Part shown: piece after piece, positions 1 through 9,371 of the stretch | Numbering within the stretch: position 1 is the first letter of the stretch | How the letters are laid out: every line of letters begins with the position of its first letter | Source of the DNA: Lactarius indigo | Taxonomy: Eukaryota; Basidiomycota; Agaricomycetes; Russulales; Russulaceae | DNA length: 64,000 nucleotides | Assembly (NCBI GenBank): GCA_025766275.1 | Contig: JAFKAC010000006.1 | Coordinates: forward strand, 1,798,001-1,862,000 | Direction of reading: 5' to 3' | The notes under the pieces: model-generated | Told to the model about the DNA's origin: nothing | Seen by the model: the letters and a program-made list of their open reading frames with translations, nothing else | Database searches by the model: none | Made by a program: the position numbers and the translations under genes

Positions 1-956
1 ATCCTCCACCAGAATTCACTGGGGATCGAGAAGCCAGCAGAGCTTTCCTAAATGCCTTCGCACTCTACCGTGGAATGAACCCGAATGTCCAACAATTGAC
101 CCTCCCTTATTCACGCGCTATGACCCTCCTCTCGTATATCCGAGGGCCATTAGTAGACGACTGGGTCGAAGAACAAATACAATGGCTAGCCGACCAATTG
201 GCGGGAGGAGTAGCCATGAACGCTGAAAACCTATGGAACGCTATCGAAACAAGGTTTATCCAGGCATACACCGACACTACCCAACAACAAAAGGCCCGCC
301 ACGCCATTCAAAATTTACGAATGGACAAAGAAGACATCGACACCTACATAGCCAAGTTCTCTAACTTGGCCAATAAGGCAGGATACAACAAGGACGAGGC
401 CACTACCCTGGAAATATTCCAGAAAGGTCTTCCAAACGCGCTAGTCATAAACGCAATCAAGTTCCACCACCCCGTAGACTGGGACGATTGGAAAACGGCG
501 GTTACGCTTCAGCAAGCGGAATACCTCCTCCTCAAAGATAGACTCACCAAAGGAAGAACAGACAAGAAAGGAGGAGCCTCCTGCGACCAATGGCTGAACG
601 CTCTCAACAAAACTAGGGACCCAAATGCGATGGACGTCAGCCGAACTCGCGCTAGAGCAGCAATGACGGAGGACGAAAAGAAACTACTCCAGAAAGAGGG
701 AAGATGCTTCCGATGCCGAGGACAAGGGCACATCTCCAAATTCTGTCCTCAAAAAGCCACCACTACCATCAAAGCCGCAGGAACAAATGACCCTGCTCCA
801 ACCACCGCCACTATCTCAATGACCGCATCACGTCCCCTTTCCAACGAGGAACAAGCCGACGCCCAAGTAGCGGCTTTGTTCACCCAAACCCCTGAAGTAC
901 GAGAATTAATGGTGGATAAACTCTTCGGACAAAAGAAGGATTTTCTGAACGCTTGA
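1..956 (+). CDS. gag: Gag protein of element 1 (partial, start outside window)
   Basis: The reading frame is open from base 3 to the TGA at 954-956, so the start codon is upstream of the window; the first internal ATG is at 75. The visible 317 residues have the retrotransposon-Gag core (motif GMNPNVQQL, then LLSYIRGPLVDDWV), followed by basic sequence and one CCHC zinc knuckle, CFRCRGQGHISKFC, at about 708-749. Gag packages the element RNA into cytoplasmic virus-like particles; the knuckle binds nucleic acid. It ends inside pol: just before the stop lies a heptamer expected to shift ribosomes into the -1 frame. Element 2's Gag aligns well (LSYIKGGAVSEWV), which shows the two belong to one lineage. 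Confidence 0.92.
   Translation, partial: PPPEFTGDREASRAFLNAFALYRGMNPNVQQLTLPYSRAMTLLSYIRGPLVDDWVEEQIQWLADQLAGGVAMNAENLWNAIETRFIQAYTDTTQQQKARHAIQNLRMDKEDIDTYIAKFSNLANKAGYNKDEATTLEIFQKGLPNALVINAIKFHHPVDWDDWKTAVTLQQAEYLLLKDRLTKGRTDKKGGASCDQWLNALNKTRDPNAMDVSRTRARAAMTEDEKKLLQKEGRCFRCRGQGHISKFCPQKATTTIKAAGTNDPAPTTATISMTASRPLSNEEQADAQVAALFTQTPEVRELMVDKLFGQKKDFLNA
938..944 (+). promoter_or_regulatory. Probable -1 ribosomal frameshift heptamer, element 1 (GGATTTT)
   Basis: In the gag frame the sequence reads G GAT TTT, ten bases before the gag stop. A one-base backward slip puts the ribosome into the pol frame, which continues through residues S-E-R-L-N-P. Element 2 has G GGT TTT at the same place. 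Both match the slippery pattern known for -1 frameshifting (G GAU UUU and G GGU UUU are used by some plant RNA viruses). There is no ATG where pol opens. Confidence 0.75.
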
Positions 957-3900
957 ACCCGGCGGCCTGGGCTAGAGCATTAAAACTTAGCGTGTACAAT
1001 AGCAGATTCCGATCTATGCGAATTCCAGTACTTTTCAAATCTGCTCACGCGACGGCCGAACGAAACGTTTTGGTGGACTCGGGCGCAACAGACAATTTCA
1101 TAAGCGCAAACCTCCTGAAACGACTCAAAATAACCTGGCTACCTACCGAACGCTCCATCAAAATATGGAACGTAGATGGAACCCACAACCAAGGAGGAGA
1201 AATCACATCTTTTACCGACCTCACCGTTAAAACCGGGGGAAAGACCCAAAACCTTCGATTCCTCATCACGGATTTAGGAAACGACGAAGTCATACTGGGA
1301 TACCCCTGGTTTACGGCTTTTGAACCCAAGTTCCACTGGCGAGACGCCACACTCGATGAAGAGTTCCAACCAGTGGTTATCACCAGTCTGCATCTGTCCG
1401 ACGAAGCCATGCCTCTCGAAGCAACTATCAAGGCATTGGAGACGTATCAACTGGACGAATCAGCCTGGGAACAGTTACAAGAAGAAGACGAACCCTGTAT
1501 CCGGCTGCGAAAAACAACAACAGCATCAGAATTAGCGCAGCAAGAAGCGGCCAAAAAACCCCAGAAAACCTTCGAAGAGATGGTCCCGGAAGAATACCGG
1601 AGACATCAGAAAGTCTTCAGTGAGGAAGCGTCTCAGCGCTTCCCCCCTTCGCGCCCGTGGGACCACGCCATCGATCTGGTCCCAACCGCCCCTGAAACAA
1701 TGGATTGCAAAGTATACCCACTCACAATCCCGGAAAACGAACAATTAACAGAATTCGTGACCGAACACCTGGAAAAGAAGTACATCCAACCGTCCAAGTC
1801 TCCTTACGCATCCCCCTTCTTTTTCATCAAAAAGAAGGACGGGAAACTACGCCCAGTACAGGACTACCGCCGCCTCAACGAACTAACCGTAAAAAATCAC
1901 TACCCACTCCCCCTAATCCCCGAACTTATCGACAAAATCCGAGAAGCAAGGCTTTACTCGAAGCTTGATATCCGATGGGGATACAACAACGTTCGAATCA
2001 AACAAGGGGACGAATGGAAGGCGGCGTTCAAGACAAATCAGGGGTTGTTCGAACCACGAGTCATGTTCTTTGGCCTCACTAATTCCCCTAGCACCTTCCA
2101 AACCATGATGGACACTATCTTCCGAGAGTTAGTGCTGACAGGGGAAGTAATCGTCTACATGGACGACATCCTAATTGCGACCTCAGACGACCGCACCCAC
2201 CACAGAATGGTACTACACCAAGTCCTCGACCTCTGCGACAAACACGACCTATACATCAAACCGGAAAAATGCGTGTTTGAAGTCCATGAGGTGGAATACC
2301 TGGGGCTAATCATTGGGTACGGACAACTGCGAATGGACCCAGTCAAAGTACAAGGAGTCCGAGAATGGAAGGCACCGACATCACTCAAAGAAGTACGAGC
2401 CTTCCTAGGATTCTGTAATTTCTACCAGCGATTTATACGGGGGTTCTCTACAATTGCAAGACCCCTTCACGACCTCACAAAGAAAGACGTTCCCTGGGAA
2501 TGGACGGAAGCCAGACAAAAAGCCTTCGACACCATCAAAGAGCGAATCAGTTCAGAACCGGTCTTATTATTCCCGAAACTAGACCAACCCTTCGAAATCG
2601 AAGTCGATGCTTCAAGTTACGCCCTAGGGGCTGTCCTAAATCAGAAGGGAGAGGATGACAAAGTGCATCCGGTCGCATTCTATTCCGAATCCCTATCGGA
2701 AGCCGAACGCAATTACGACATCTATGATAGGGAACTACTAGCGATCGTTAAAGCGTTACGCACTTGGCGAACATACCTCGTGGGATCCCCCCATCTAATA
2801 ACGATCCATACAGACCATGCCAACCTACAATACTGGAAAGAACCCAGAAAAATCAGTCGACGAGTAGCACAGGAGTTCCAAGAACTGTCGGAATACAACT
2901 TTATACTCAAACATATCCCTGGTACCAAGAATACACAAGCAGACTCCTTATCGAGAAGACCTGACTATGATAACGGCACCAGCGACAATGATCACGTCAT
3001 AGTACTCCCAGATGACGTATTTCTCAAAGTCACCCAAACGTCCATGCACGACATGGATATATGGACTCAAATTGCACAAAATATGGACGAAGCAGCACTT
3101 CTCCTGTGGATAGAACCCCACAACCTAAAGAAACACGATGGGCTGTGGTGGAAGGGCGATGCTCTCGTTGTCGTGGGAAACAACGAACTTAAACGGGGGG
3201 TAATCACCTTTTTCCACGATACTCCAAGCGCAGGACACCCAGGAATTGCAAACACTCTAGAGCTATTACGACGCGATTTCTGGTGGCCCAACATGCGCAA
3301 AGACGTGGAAGCCTACGTCAAGGGGTGTGCAACATGCCAAAGCAACAAGATCAACCATCACCGACAGAAGCCCCACTTATTTCCCATCACCACCGAACCA
3401 TCGGCCGAACCGTTCGAAGTAGTAGCCATGGACTTCATAGTCAAACTCCCGATATCAAAAGGGTTTGACTCTATCCTCACCGTCACGGACCATGACTGCT
3501 CAAAAGCGGCAATATTCATACTGTGTAACGAAGCCATAACGTCGGAAGGTGTGGCAAAACTCTACCTCCGACATGTCTATCCCCATTACGGCCTACCCCG
3601 AAGAATCATATCCGATCGGGATCCAAGATTCGCGTCTATGTTCATGTGGCAACTGTGTAAAACGTTGGGGATACAGCAAAACGTATCATCAGCGTATCAT
3701 CCACAAACAGATGGTCAATCAGAACGAACAAACCAATGGTTAGAACAATACTTGCGACATTGGTGTAACGTGCAACAGGACAATTGGGTGGAACTTCTAC
3801 CCATGGCGCAATTTGCTCACAACTCTTGGAGAAACGCCACCACCAAGCACTCCCCCTTTTCTCTCATTATGGGGTGGGAACCACGAACTGTGTGGACACC

Positions 3901-4486
3901 AAAACCATCACACAGCCCTGCGGTGGATCAAAGATTGGAAGAATTGCAAATACTCCGGCAATGCGCGCAAGATAGTATCAAACACGCGCAGCACCTCATG
4001 GCCCAACGAGGAAAAACAGGGTTCACACCTTATCAGCAAGGGGATCAAGTATGGTTAGAAGGAACCAATCTTCGTACCTTCTACCCCACAAGCAAACTAG
4101 CTCCGAAGCGATACGGACCCTTTAAAATCGTCAAGGTTCTATCAGACGTTTCGTACGAATTGGAACTTCCGGCACCATGGAAGATACACCCAGTATTCCA
4201 CGCAAACCTTCTGACACCATATAAGGAAACGGAGATGCACGGCGCAAACTATACCCGACCTCCACCGGACCTTATCAATGGAGAAGAGGAGTATGAAGTG
4301 GAGCAGATCGAAGACGCCCAGGAACGAGGAAGGGGGCGCAAACTCCATTACCTAGTAAAATGGAAGGGGTTCCCACCAAGCGATAACACATGGGAACCCG
4401 CGACAAACATGACCCATGCCACAGATGTCATCAAAGACTTCTACCAACGATATCCGACCGCCAAGGGGGCTGGACGAACAATATAA
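944..4486 (+). CDS. pol: Pol polyprotein of element 1: protease, RT, RNase H, integrase, chromodomain
   Basis: Pol is entered by frameshifting near 944; the first codon after the gag stop region is TTG at 953 and no ATG is available. Domains in order, counted from 953: aspartic protease (DSGATDNF, about residue 42); reverse transcriptase with YMDD near residue 402 (nt 2156-2167); RNase H (DASSYALGAVL, about residue 551); integrase zinc domain (GHPG...CATC, about 765-795); catalytic integrase core with Asp in AMDF (about 827), Asp in SDRDPRF (about 888) and Glu in QSERTNQW (about 924); and a chromodomain (LHYLVKWKGFPPSDNTWEP) near the end. All catalytic residues are present and there are no stops, so it may still be functional. 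The chromodomain probably directs integration to marked chromatin. Confidence 0.93.
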   Translation, partial: SERLNPAAWARALKLSVYNSRFRSMRIPVLFKSAHATAERNVLVDSGATDNFISANLLKRLKITWLPTERSIKIWNVDGTHNQGGEITSFTDLTVKTGGKTQNLRFLITDLGNDEVILGYPWFTAFEPKFHWRDATLDEEFQPVVITSLHLSDEAMPLEATIKALETYQLDESAWEQLQEEDEPCIRLRKTTTASELAQQEAAKKPQKTFEEMVPEEYRRHQKVFSEEASQRFPPSRPWDHAIDLVPTAPETMDCKVYPLTIPENEQLTEFVTEHLEKKYIQPSKSPYASPFFFIKKKDGKLRPVQDYRRLNELTVKNHYPLPLIPELIDKIREARLYSKLDIRWGYNNVRIKQGDEWKAAFKTNQGLFEPRVMFFGLTNSPSTFQTMMDTIFRELVLTGEVIVYMDDILIATSDDRTHHRMVLHQVLDLCDKHDLYIKPEKCVFEVHEVEYLGLIIGYGQLRMDPVKVQGVREWKAPTSLKEVRAFLGFCNFYQRFIRGFSTIARPLHDLTKKDVPWEWTEARQKAFDTIKERISSEPVLLFPKLDQPFEIEVDASSYALGAVLNQKGEDDKVHPVAFYSESLSEAERNYDIYDRELLAIVKALRTWRTYLVGSPHLITIHTDHANLQYWKEPRKISRRVAQEFQELSEYNFILKHIPGTKNTQADSLSRRPDYDNGTSDNDHVIVLPDDVFLKVTQTSMHDMDIWTQIAQNMDEAALLLWIEPHNLKKHDGLWWKGDALVVVGNNELKRGVITFFHDTPSAGHPGIANTLELLRRDFWWPNMRKDVEAYVKGCATCQSNKINHHRQKPHLFPITTEPSAEPFEVVAMDFIVKLPISKGFDSILTVTDHDCSKAAIFILCNEAITSEGVAKLYLRHVYPHYGLPRRIISDRDPRFASMFMWQLCKTLGIQQNVSSAYHPQTDGQSERTNQWLEQYLRHWCNVQQDNWVELLPMAQFAHNSWRNATTKHSPFSLIMGWEPRTVWTPKPSHSPAVDQRLEELQILRQCAQDSIKHAQHLMAQRGKTGFTPYQQGDQVWLEGTNLRTFYPTSKLAPKRYGPFKIVKVLSDVSYELELPAPWKIHPVFHANLLTPYKETEMHGANYTRPPPDLINGEEEYEVEQIEDAQERGRGRKLHYLVKWKGFPPSDNTWEPATNMTHATDVIKDFYQRYPTAKGAGRTI

Positions 4487-4525
4487 AGACACCCCTTTCA
4501 CATCCCTACACCCCTCAAGCCAACG

Positions 4526-5974
4526 ATGACCGACACCCCAGTATCCGACACCACCCTCGTCAACATCCTCAGCAACCCCCAACTCGAAGCCGCCCTCGAA
4601 CGAGGGATTGTCACCATTGATCTCACCGACATCCCCCGCCTGTCACCACCACCGTCCCCCCAACGTGTCACCATCACTACCTCCATTCCCATCGAACGAG
4701 AACCCGGGGAACTTACCCCGTCAACACCGGAGGAAGGGCAATACTCTCCAACACCACCTCCTCAACAACAGTCGACCCCTCCACCGGAACCACGACCTCA
4801 ATCACCACCATCTTCCCCATCATCCACACTGCCCCCACCTCTAGAACCGTTTACCCCGGTTCGCGTCCACACCCCTATTGACTACGACCGACCCGACTCC
4901 CCTCCTAACGACACAGATGACCCCGGTGCCCCATTCTTTCCAAACGCTCCTGGTACCCCCAAGTACTACCCATTACAGATCCCGCTACCAGATGGTGGAT
5001 CTAACCCAGCGAAGTACATCTACTATCGCAAGGGATTCACCGAAGTAGTGGGGACAATGGGTGTGGGACAACCCCACTACGGAGAGGAGGTCTACCTCTC
5101 GTCACTTAGGCCGAACGTCTCGGCGCCACCCCTTACAGCAGAACAACTACAGTTCTTTGACCCTCACGACATCCGCGCCTGTGCTCTGGACGAAACGCTC
5201 ATAGAGCTTAACTCACCTCGTCTTACGGCCGAGATTACTAGGCTGAGAACGGGGCTCCTGGCGCTCAAAGAACTCGACGAGAAGTGCGAAAAGCTAGAGG
5301 AGGACGCACGCAAACTACGAGCGGAACGGCTCACGGTCGACTTGATGCTGGCCAGCACCAAAAGGCGCCTTCAATACGCGGGGGCACTGGCTACCATCGG
5401 CAACGAATATGCGCGCATGACAGCCCTACCAGCCCCACTTCGCCACTCCCGTTATGCTATTCCATTTTCCCCACGACGCGGAGGACCATTAGAGTTCCCC
5501 CGCCTCGCCGACAAACCCCACCGCCGACGCTGCTATCACTGCAATAGCCCCCACCACATCGTACGCGATTGTCCCACCAGACCGCGACCTGCCTGCCGAC
5601 ATTGCCAAAGCCAGGAACATCAGTCCTATCGATGTATATTCCGCCGTGCAGGCATGGTCGAGGAAGTGATCACGACCCATCAGGCGGATGAACGCATACG
5701 GCAAGCAGTGACTACGGAGGCCACCACCTCCTTTACCGTCCCCGAACCTCCGACAATCGCGGCCCACACCCAAGGGAGGTGGTGTGGGCGGTGCTTCCAC
5801 ACTGATGCCAACCATGACGAGATTCGGTGCCCACAGTACGAAATGTGTCGCAAGTGTGGCAAACGCGGACCCTTCCTCTTTCTCAAAACGCATTACTGTC
5901 GACTCGACATTTCCCCGTGGCCGGAGAATAACCTCGATGCTGACATCTACGACCTCATGGATCCGGAGTCCTGA
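4526..5974 (+). CDS. Third ORF of element 1: coiled-coil protein with four C-terminal zinc-knuckle-like motifs
   Basis: A 482-residue ORF starting at an ATG 39 bases after the pol stop, inside the element and before the polypurine tract. The N-terminal 40 residues are ordinary; residues about 45-120 are rich in Pro, Ser and Thr; about 145-210 is a compact Tyr/Gly-rich domain; about 232-290 is a predicted coiled coil rich in Leu, Glu and Arg. Four cysteine motifs follow: CYHCNSPHHIVRDC (about 336), CRHCQSQEHQSYRC, CGRCFHTDANHDEIRC and CRKCGKRGPFLFLKTHYC. The first two have exact CX2CX4HX4C spacing. Element 2 carries a recognisable relative fused to its pol but without the knuckles. I do not recognise the family. 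A second nucleic-acid-binding or structural protein is a reasonable guess only. Confidence 0.8.
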   Translation: MTDTPVSDTTLVNILSNPQLEAALERGIVTIDLTDIPRLSPPPSPQRVTITTSIPIEREPGELTPSTPEEGQYSPTPPPQQQSTPPPEPRPQSPPSSPSSTLPPPLEPFTPVRVHTPIDYDRPDSPPNDTDDPGAPFFPNAPGTPKYYPLQIPLPDGGSNPAKYIYYRKGFTEVVGTMGVGQPHYGEEVYLSSLRPNVSAPPLTAEQLQFFDPHDIRACALDETLIELNSPRLTAEITRLRTGLLALKELDEKCEKLEEDARKLRAERLTVDLMLASTKRRLQYAGALATIGNEYARMTALPAPLRHSRYAIPFSPRRGGPLEFPRLADKPHRRRCYHCNSPHHIVRDCPTRPRPACRHCQSQEHQSYRCIFRRAGMVEEVITTHQADERIRQAVTTEATTSFTVPEPPTIAAHTQGRWCGRCFHTDANHDEIRCPQYEMCRKCGKRGPFLFLKTHYCRLDISPWPENNLDADIYDLMDPES

Positions 5975-6008
5975 AGTCGAGGCGTCTTCAGACCAAGACG
6001 GGGGGTAA

Positions 6009-6576
6009 TGTCACGATTTTCTGGGACTCGTTTCTTTTCTTACCATTGTTCCCTTCCCACACTATACGAGCCCTGTACGACTACGCGGACTTTACGATTA
6101 CCCGGTTTCCATCACGCGCCTTGCTTATCGACGTTCTCTCTTGATAAAGCTTGACATGTGCCAGTTTCCGACTTGTTTCCTCTCACGCACGACCCCGCGT
6201 GATTCTCCTTTATTCTTGATATGACCCTGCTTTGTTCCCTTTATGTTCATCCCCTTCTTCCTCGGTTTGGCGATGGCGCCATCTGTTTGTGATGGCCATA
6301 CAGTACGATTTCTATTTAACTCTAGTCATACCTAGCTTGTACGGTAGACTAGACTTCTTGTGTAATACTACACTCGTCTACACAGAGTCTCCTCGACCCC
6401 CAACCCTTGTCTTCGCTAGGCCTTCAAGTCTTAGCCTTCCTCTACAGTCCAAGTGACGTACGTCCTTGTGACTCTTGTGCACCATTCCTACTGAAGTCGA
6501 GCCTTTGAGCTTTGACTACCGAGCAATCGACTGACTTAGTACAGGTCGTACGCAACGCCCCTGTAGTGGCGTTACA
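6009..6576 (+). repeat. 3' LTR of element 1 (568 bp)
   Basis: Begins TGTCACGATT directly after the polypurine tract and ends GGCGTTACA, a normal TG...CA pair. The solo LTR at 8813-9371 is a reversed relative: long blocks such as GATAAAGCTTGACATGTG match. A TATA-like TCTATTTAAC lies near 6311, about 300 bases into the LTR, as expected for the internal promoter. Confidence 0.85.
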
Positions 6577-7190
6577 CAATACATTGCAAGGTGTTGCGCA
6601 CACGTCCGCGGGACGTGCACCATCGTATATTGGTTTGCAATAGTTAGGGACATGTTGCTCTTGAAGGGCTAAACGTGCGTGGACATGCGGTGGGGTCAGG
6701 AACAGAAACGAGGTTGGGTGGTTGAAGGTGGTCGAAATGGTCATGCATGTTTGCGTGTGACACGAAACTTCATATAACTAGTCGCATGAGTCGGGAACAC
6801 GTTTTATTCGAGCCAATAGTGCCGTGCACAAGTGCAGAAATCTGGAGAATTAAAATAATGAGCCACACTGACACAGAGCTCAAAAGTTAGGAGAACTTGA
6901 CGACTAGATGGTGAATCAGAGAGGGGCAGCATACAGAGGATGGGGGTGTACATACTGTGAGGAGGTTGGCAACATGTACTGTGACTGGCAGTTGTTTGAT
7001 TTTATTTTTTTTCGGCCTGTAGCCTGCAATTTTGAAGCTGAGATGCAGGCCGTATCCCCCGGCCCAGAGAATTTCAAGCCTGAGCCACAGGCTGCAAAAG
7101 CCTGACTTATGGCTCCAGCTCGGCCTGGCTTCCAGCAGCTGGCTTGGGCTGGCTTCCAGCTTCCAGGCTGGGCCGGCAAATCACTACCCG
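6577..7190. other. Unassigned spacer between elements 1 and 3, with a GC-rich self-similar segment
   Basis: No convincing coding sequence. The part at about 7012-7182 is GC-rich and built from variants of GGCTTCCAGC and CAGGCTG/CAGCCTG, giving short inverted and direct repeats. The spacer sits where the 5' LTR of element 3 should be, but only the last bases before a primer-binding-like site (7191-7202) resemble that LTR. It may be a small unrelated insertion or rearranged flank. Confidence 0.5.
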
Positions 7191-7202
7191 CGGTATTAGT
7201 GC
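7191..7202 (+). other. Possible tRNA-Met primer-binding site of element 3
   Basis: CGGTATTAGTGC resembles TGGTATCAGAGC, the site complementary to the 3' end of initiator tRNA-Met used by many LTR elements. One of the three mismatches is a C-to-T change. It lies 15 bases before the gag ATG at 7218, the normal arrangement. Confidence 0.45.
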
Positions 7203-7230
7203 ACTGACGAAAAGGAGATGGAACCGAACA

Positions 7231-7235
7231 CAGAG
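7231..7235 (+). repeat. Target-site duplication CAGAG, left copy (right copy 15687-15691)
   Basis: CAGAG directly precedes the 5' LTR of element 2 (7236) and directly follows its 3' LTR (15686). A perfect 5-bp duplication defines both ends of the insertion and shows that the element has not recombined since. Confidence 0.95.
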
Positions 7236-7771
7236 TGTCACATTTCCACTGCGACTTGTGAATCGGGTTCGTACCCTTACTGTACCGGTTGCAACTACAG
7301 CGGTAAGGTAGATTAGTTGCGGACTTACTTATGGTGATACAGCGGTGTGATAGGCGATTACAACTGATAGCTGACTGAGCGGTGCCTCGATGACTCGATA
7401 CTAGTACAGGTACTAGTAGTATTAGGATTGCGATGTTTCTGCGATACGTTGGACGCTACTTTACTGTGACTCATAGCAGCGCTTGAAAGCCTGCTTGACT
7501 TGTATTTAAACTGTCTTGTGAAGACCAAGATACGCCATCTTGGTCTTTTTGAATCGTCACTTGTTTCTTCTCTTCTCTTTGTCTCTATTCAACTGTCTAG
7601 AAGTGTCCGACTCCGATCATGACTCAAGTATTACAAAGCTTGCTGGTGTACCTCCGTGTATTCACTAAGGCAGGGACTTGGACCTTCACGTCATCAAGTT
7701 GACTGACCGATATCACTAAGTGTTACCGCCACTCCGTGCTCAAGTCGAGCTAACGTCGTGACGATGTTACA
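7236..7771 (+). repeat. 5' LTR of element 2 (536 bp)
   Basis: Begins TGTCACATTT and ends GATGTTACA. It aligns without gaps to the 3' LTR. Internal promoter: TATTTAAA at 7503-7510. An inverted repeat, AAGACCAAGAT (7521-7531) and ATCTTGGTCTT (7537-7547), lies at the expected start of the transcript. Confidence 0.96.
7503..7510 (+). promoter_or_regulatory. TATA box in the 5' LTR of element 2
   Basis: TATTTAAA lies about 30 bases upstream of ATCTTGGTCTT at 7537. Transcription starting at that point would give RNA whose first 11 bases are complementary to the site just after the LTR. The same box recurs in the 3' LTR near 15418-15425. Confidence 0.65.
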
Positions 7772-7773
7772 TT

Positions 7774-7784
7774 AAGACCAAGAT
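7774..7784 (+). other. Self-primer binding site of element 2 (complementary to 7537-7547)
   Basis: AAGACCAAGAT starts two bases after the LTR end (ACA then TT), exactly where a primer-binding site should be, but does not begin with the TGG expected for tRNA priming. It is perfectly complementary to the 11 bases at 7537-7547, the predicted 5' end of the element transcript. This is the Tf1/sushi arrangement, in which the RNA folds back and primes its own reverse transcription. Confidence 0.72.
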
Positions 7785-7790
7785 CCCACC

Positions 7791-8282
7791 GTGGCCGTAA
7801 CAACAAGAGACCAGTGGACGAACTTCCATCCTTACTCGCTCCCAAGAAGAGGAGAACGTAACGTCCCCACGCGCTTTTTACAAGCGGCTAGTTGGAGGGA
7901 AAGACAAGAAGAGACCAGATACTTTGTAGAATTTAACGGACCTACTAGGTTCCGCCCAGTTGAGTTCAACTTCGACCACCTGTGCTGGGTAGAAGTTGCG
8001 TGGAATCCTATAGACTCCCAGTGGGATGCCATACGACCAGCAGGACCCCGATATCAGTGCGATATTGACGCACGAGAGCTCAATAGTCGAGCTGACTGGG
8101 GCCCCACTGACGGGCAAGTGCGCGAACATTCCACCAGAGAAGTAGTATCAGAAGGAAGTCAGGAAGAAAGCGAAGGACGGGAGCCAAACCAAACAGAGAC
8201 CAGCGGAGGGGCAATACAGGACCTCCTCATCGAACAAGCTGAGTCCGCACATATTACAGAACCCGAGCCAATTTACATTTGA
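7791..8282 (+). pseudogene. N-terminal open frame of element 2, in frame with gag but ended by TGA
   Basis: About 160 codons open between the self-primer site and gag, in the same frame as gag and separated from it by a single TGA at 8280-8282 followed by TCA. There is no in-frame ATG; the first candidate is GTG at 7791. The residues are protein-like (FVEFNGPTRFRPVEF; an acidic tail). The likeliest reading is that Gag originally began here, that the TGA is a decayed CGA and that the start codon has changed. A separate short leader ORF is the alternative. No family recognised. Confidence 0.45.
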
Positions 8283-8812
8283 TCACCAGCAATTATGGCA
8301 ACCCTAACGCAAACAATGGAAAGAGTCGCGCTTGAAGAAATGTGCGCTATACAGGACAAGGCAAGAGAAATACTCATGCCCATCAATCCAGAAACCGGAC
8401 GGTGGATGACAGCCGACGACGCTGCTATATTCCACGCCATAGGATCTGATAGAGGAGACCCACCATCCGGGAGACCTCTCGCATTAGAATTACCACCAGG
8501 AGTGGGAGGCCCAAGTGGCGACCCACCGCTGCCACCAGACGGAGGAATCCCTTTCGATATCCGACGAACAGGACCACCACAAAGACTGCCAGTAGGACCC
8601 CCAGGAGGAGGCGGAGGTGGCGGCGGAGGAGGCGGCGGAGGTGATGCCAGAGGGGGAGGACACCACAACAAGAAACTCACCGGCGAGCCACCTTCTATTT
8701 TTGATGGAGACAGACTTAAAATCAACCAATTTCTGATGCAGTGGCACGTATATTGGGGAATGAATCTGGACGCCCCCATTATGCGCAACGACTACAGGAG
8801 ATGCCTCCTGTT

Positions 8813-9371
8813 TGTAACGCCACTACAGGGGCATTGAGTGCGACTGGCACTAAGTCAGTCAGACAATCGGTAGTCCAAGCTCAAAGGCTCGACTTCAGTA
8901 GTGATGATGCACAAGAGTCACAAGGACACATGTCACTTGGACTATAGAGGAGGGCCAAGACGCGAAGGTCTGGCGTAGGACAGGAATCGAGGGTTCGAGA
9001 GACTCTGCGTAGACGAGTGTAGTATTACACAAGAAGTCTAGTCTACCATACAAGCTAGGTAGTACTAGGCTTAAATACGTTGGACACGGGTGAAGGCGTA
9101 AAGTCATCCCTCATCAGGGAACAAAGGCAAGATATAACAGGAACAAAGAATGTCTGTTTCGAGAACAAGGGAGGAATCACGCGGGCTCGCGCGTGAGTGA
9201 GAAGTGAACGGAAACTAGCACATGTCAAGCTTTATCAGAAGATAACAACGATAAGCAAAGCGCGTGATAGGAACCGGGTAAACGTATTGTCCGCGTAGTC
9301 ATACAGGGCTCGTAATGTGAAGGTAAGGAATCAGTGGAAAGAGGAAAGGACGAGTCCAAAAAATCGTAACA
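8813..9371 (-). repeat. Solo LTR of the element-1 family, reversed, inside element 2 gag
   Basis: Runs from TGTAACGCC to CGTAACA (559 bp) and is flanked by a perfect duplication CTGTT (8808-8812 and 9372-9376). Read on the minus strand it matches the element 1 LTR along its length, for example ATAAAGCTTGACATGTGC. No internal sequence remains, so an element inserted and then lost its body by recombination between its LTRs. Confidence 0.94.

Larger units (their letters stand above)
1..6576 (+). mobile_element. Ty3/gypsy chromovirus-type LTR retrotransposon, element 1 (5' end outside window)
   Basis: The internal part and 3' LTR of a Ty3/gypsy element. The order is gag (open to the window edge), pol in the -1 frame (protease, reverse transcriptase, RNase H, integrase, chromodomain), a separate third ORF, a purine-rich tract (GACGGGGGGTAA, about 5998-6008) and the 3' LTR. 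The order RT-RNaseH-integrase defines Ty3/gypsy, and the C-terminal chromodomain places it among chromoviruses. All three ORFs are open without internal stops, unlike the two other elements here, so this is probably the youngest insertion. The 5' LTR and the left target duplication lie outside the window; the 5 bases after the LTR are CAATA. Confidence 0.93.

Noticed and set aside
4352..4692. Minus-strand open frames opposite the end of pol and start of ORF3 in element 1
   Set aside because: They mirror the Pro- and Ser-rich plus-strand coding sequence and have no motif of their own.
8273..8788. Minus-strand ORF with a proline run opposite element 2 gag
   Set aside because: The proline run is just the complement of the glycine codons of gag; no independent support.
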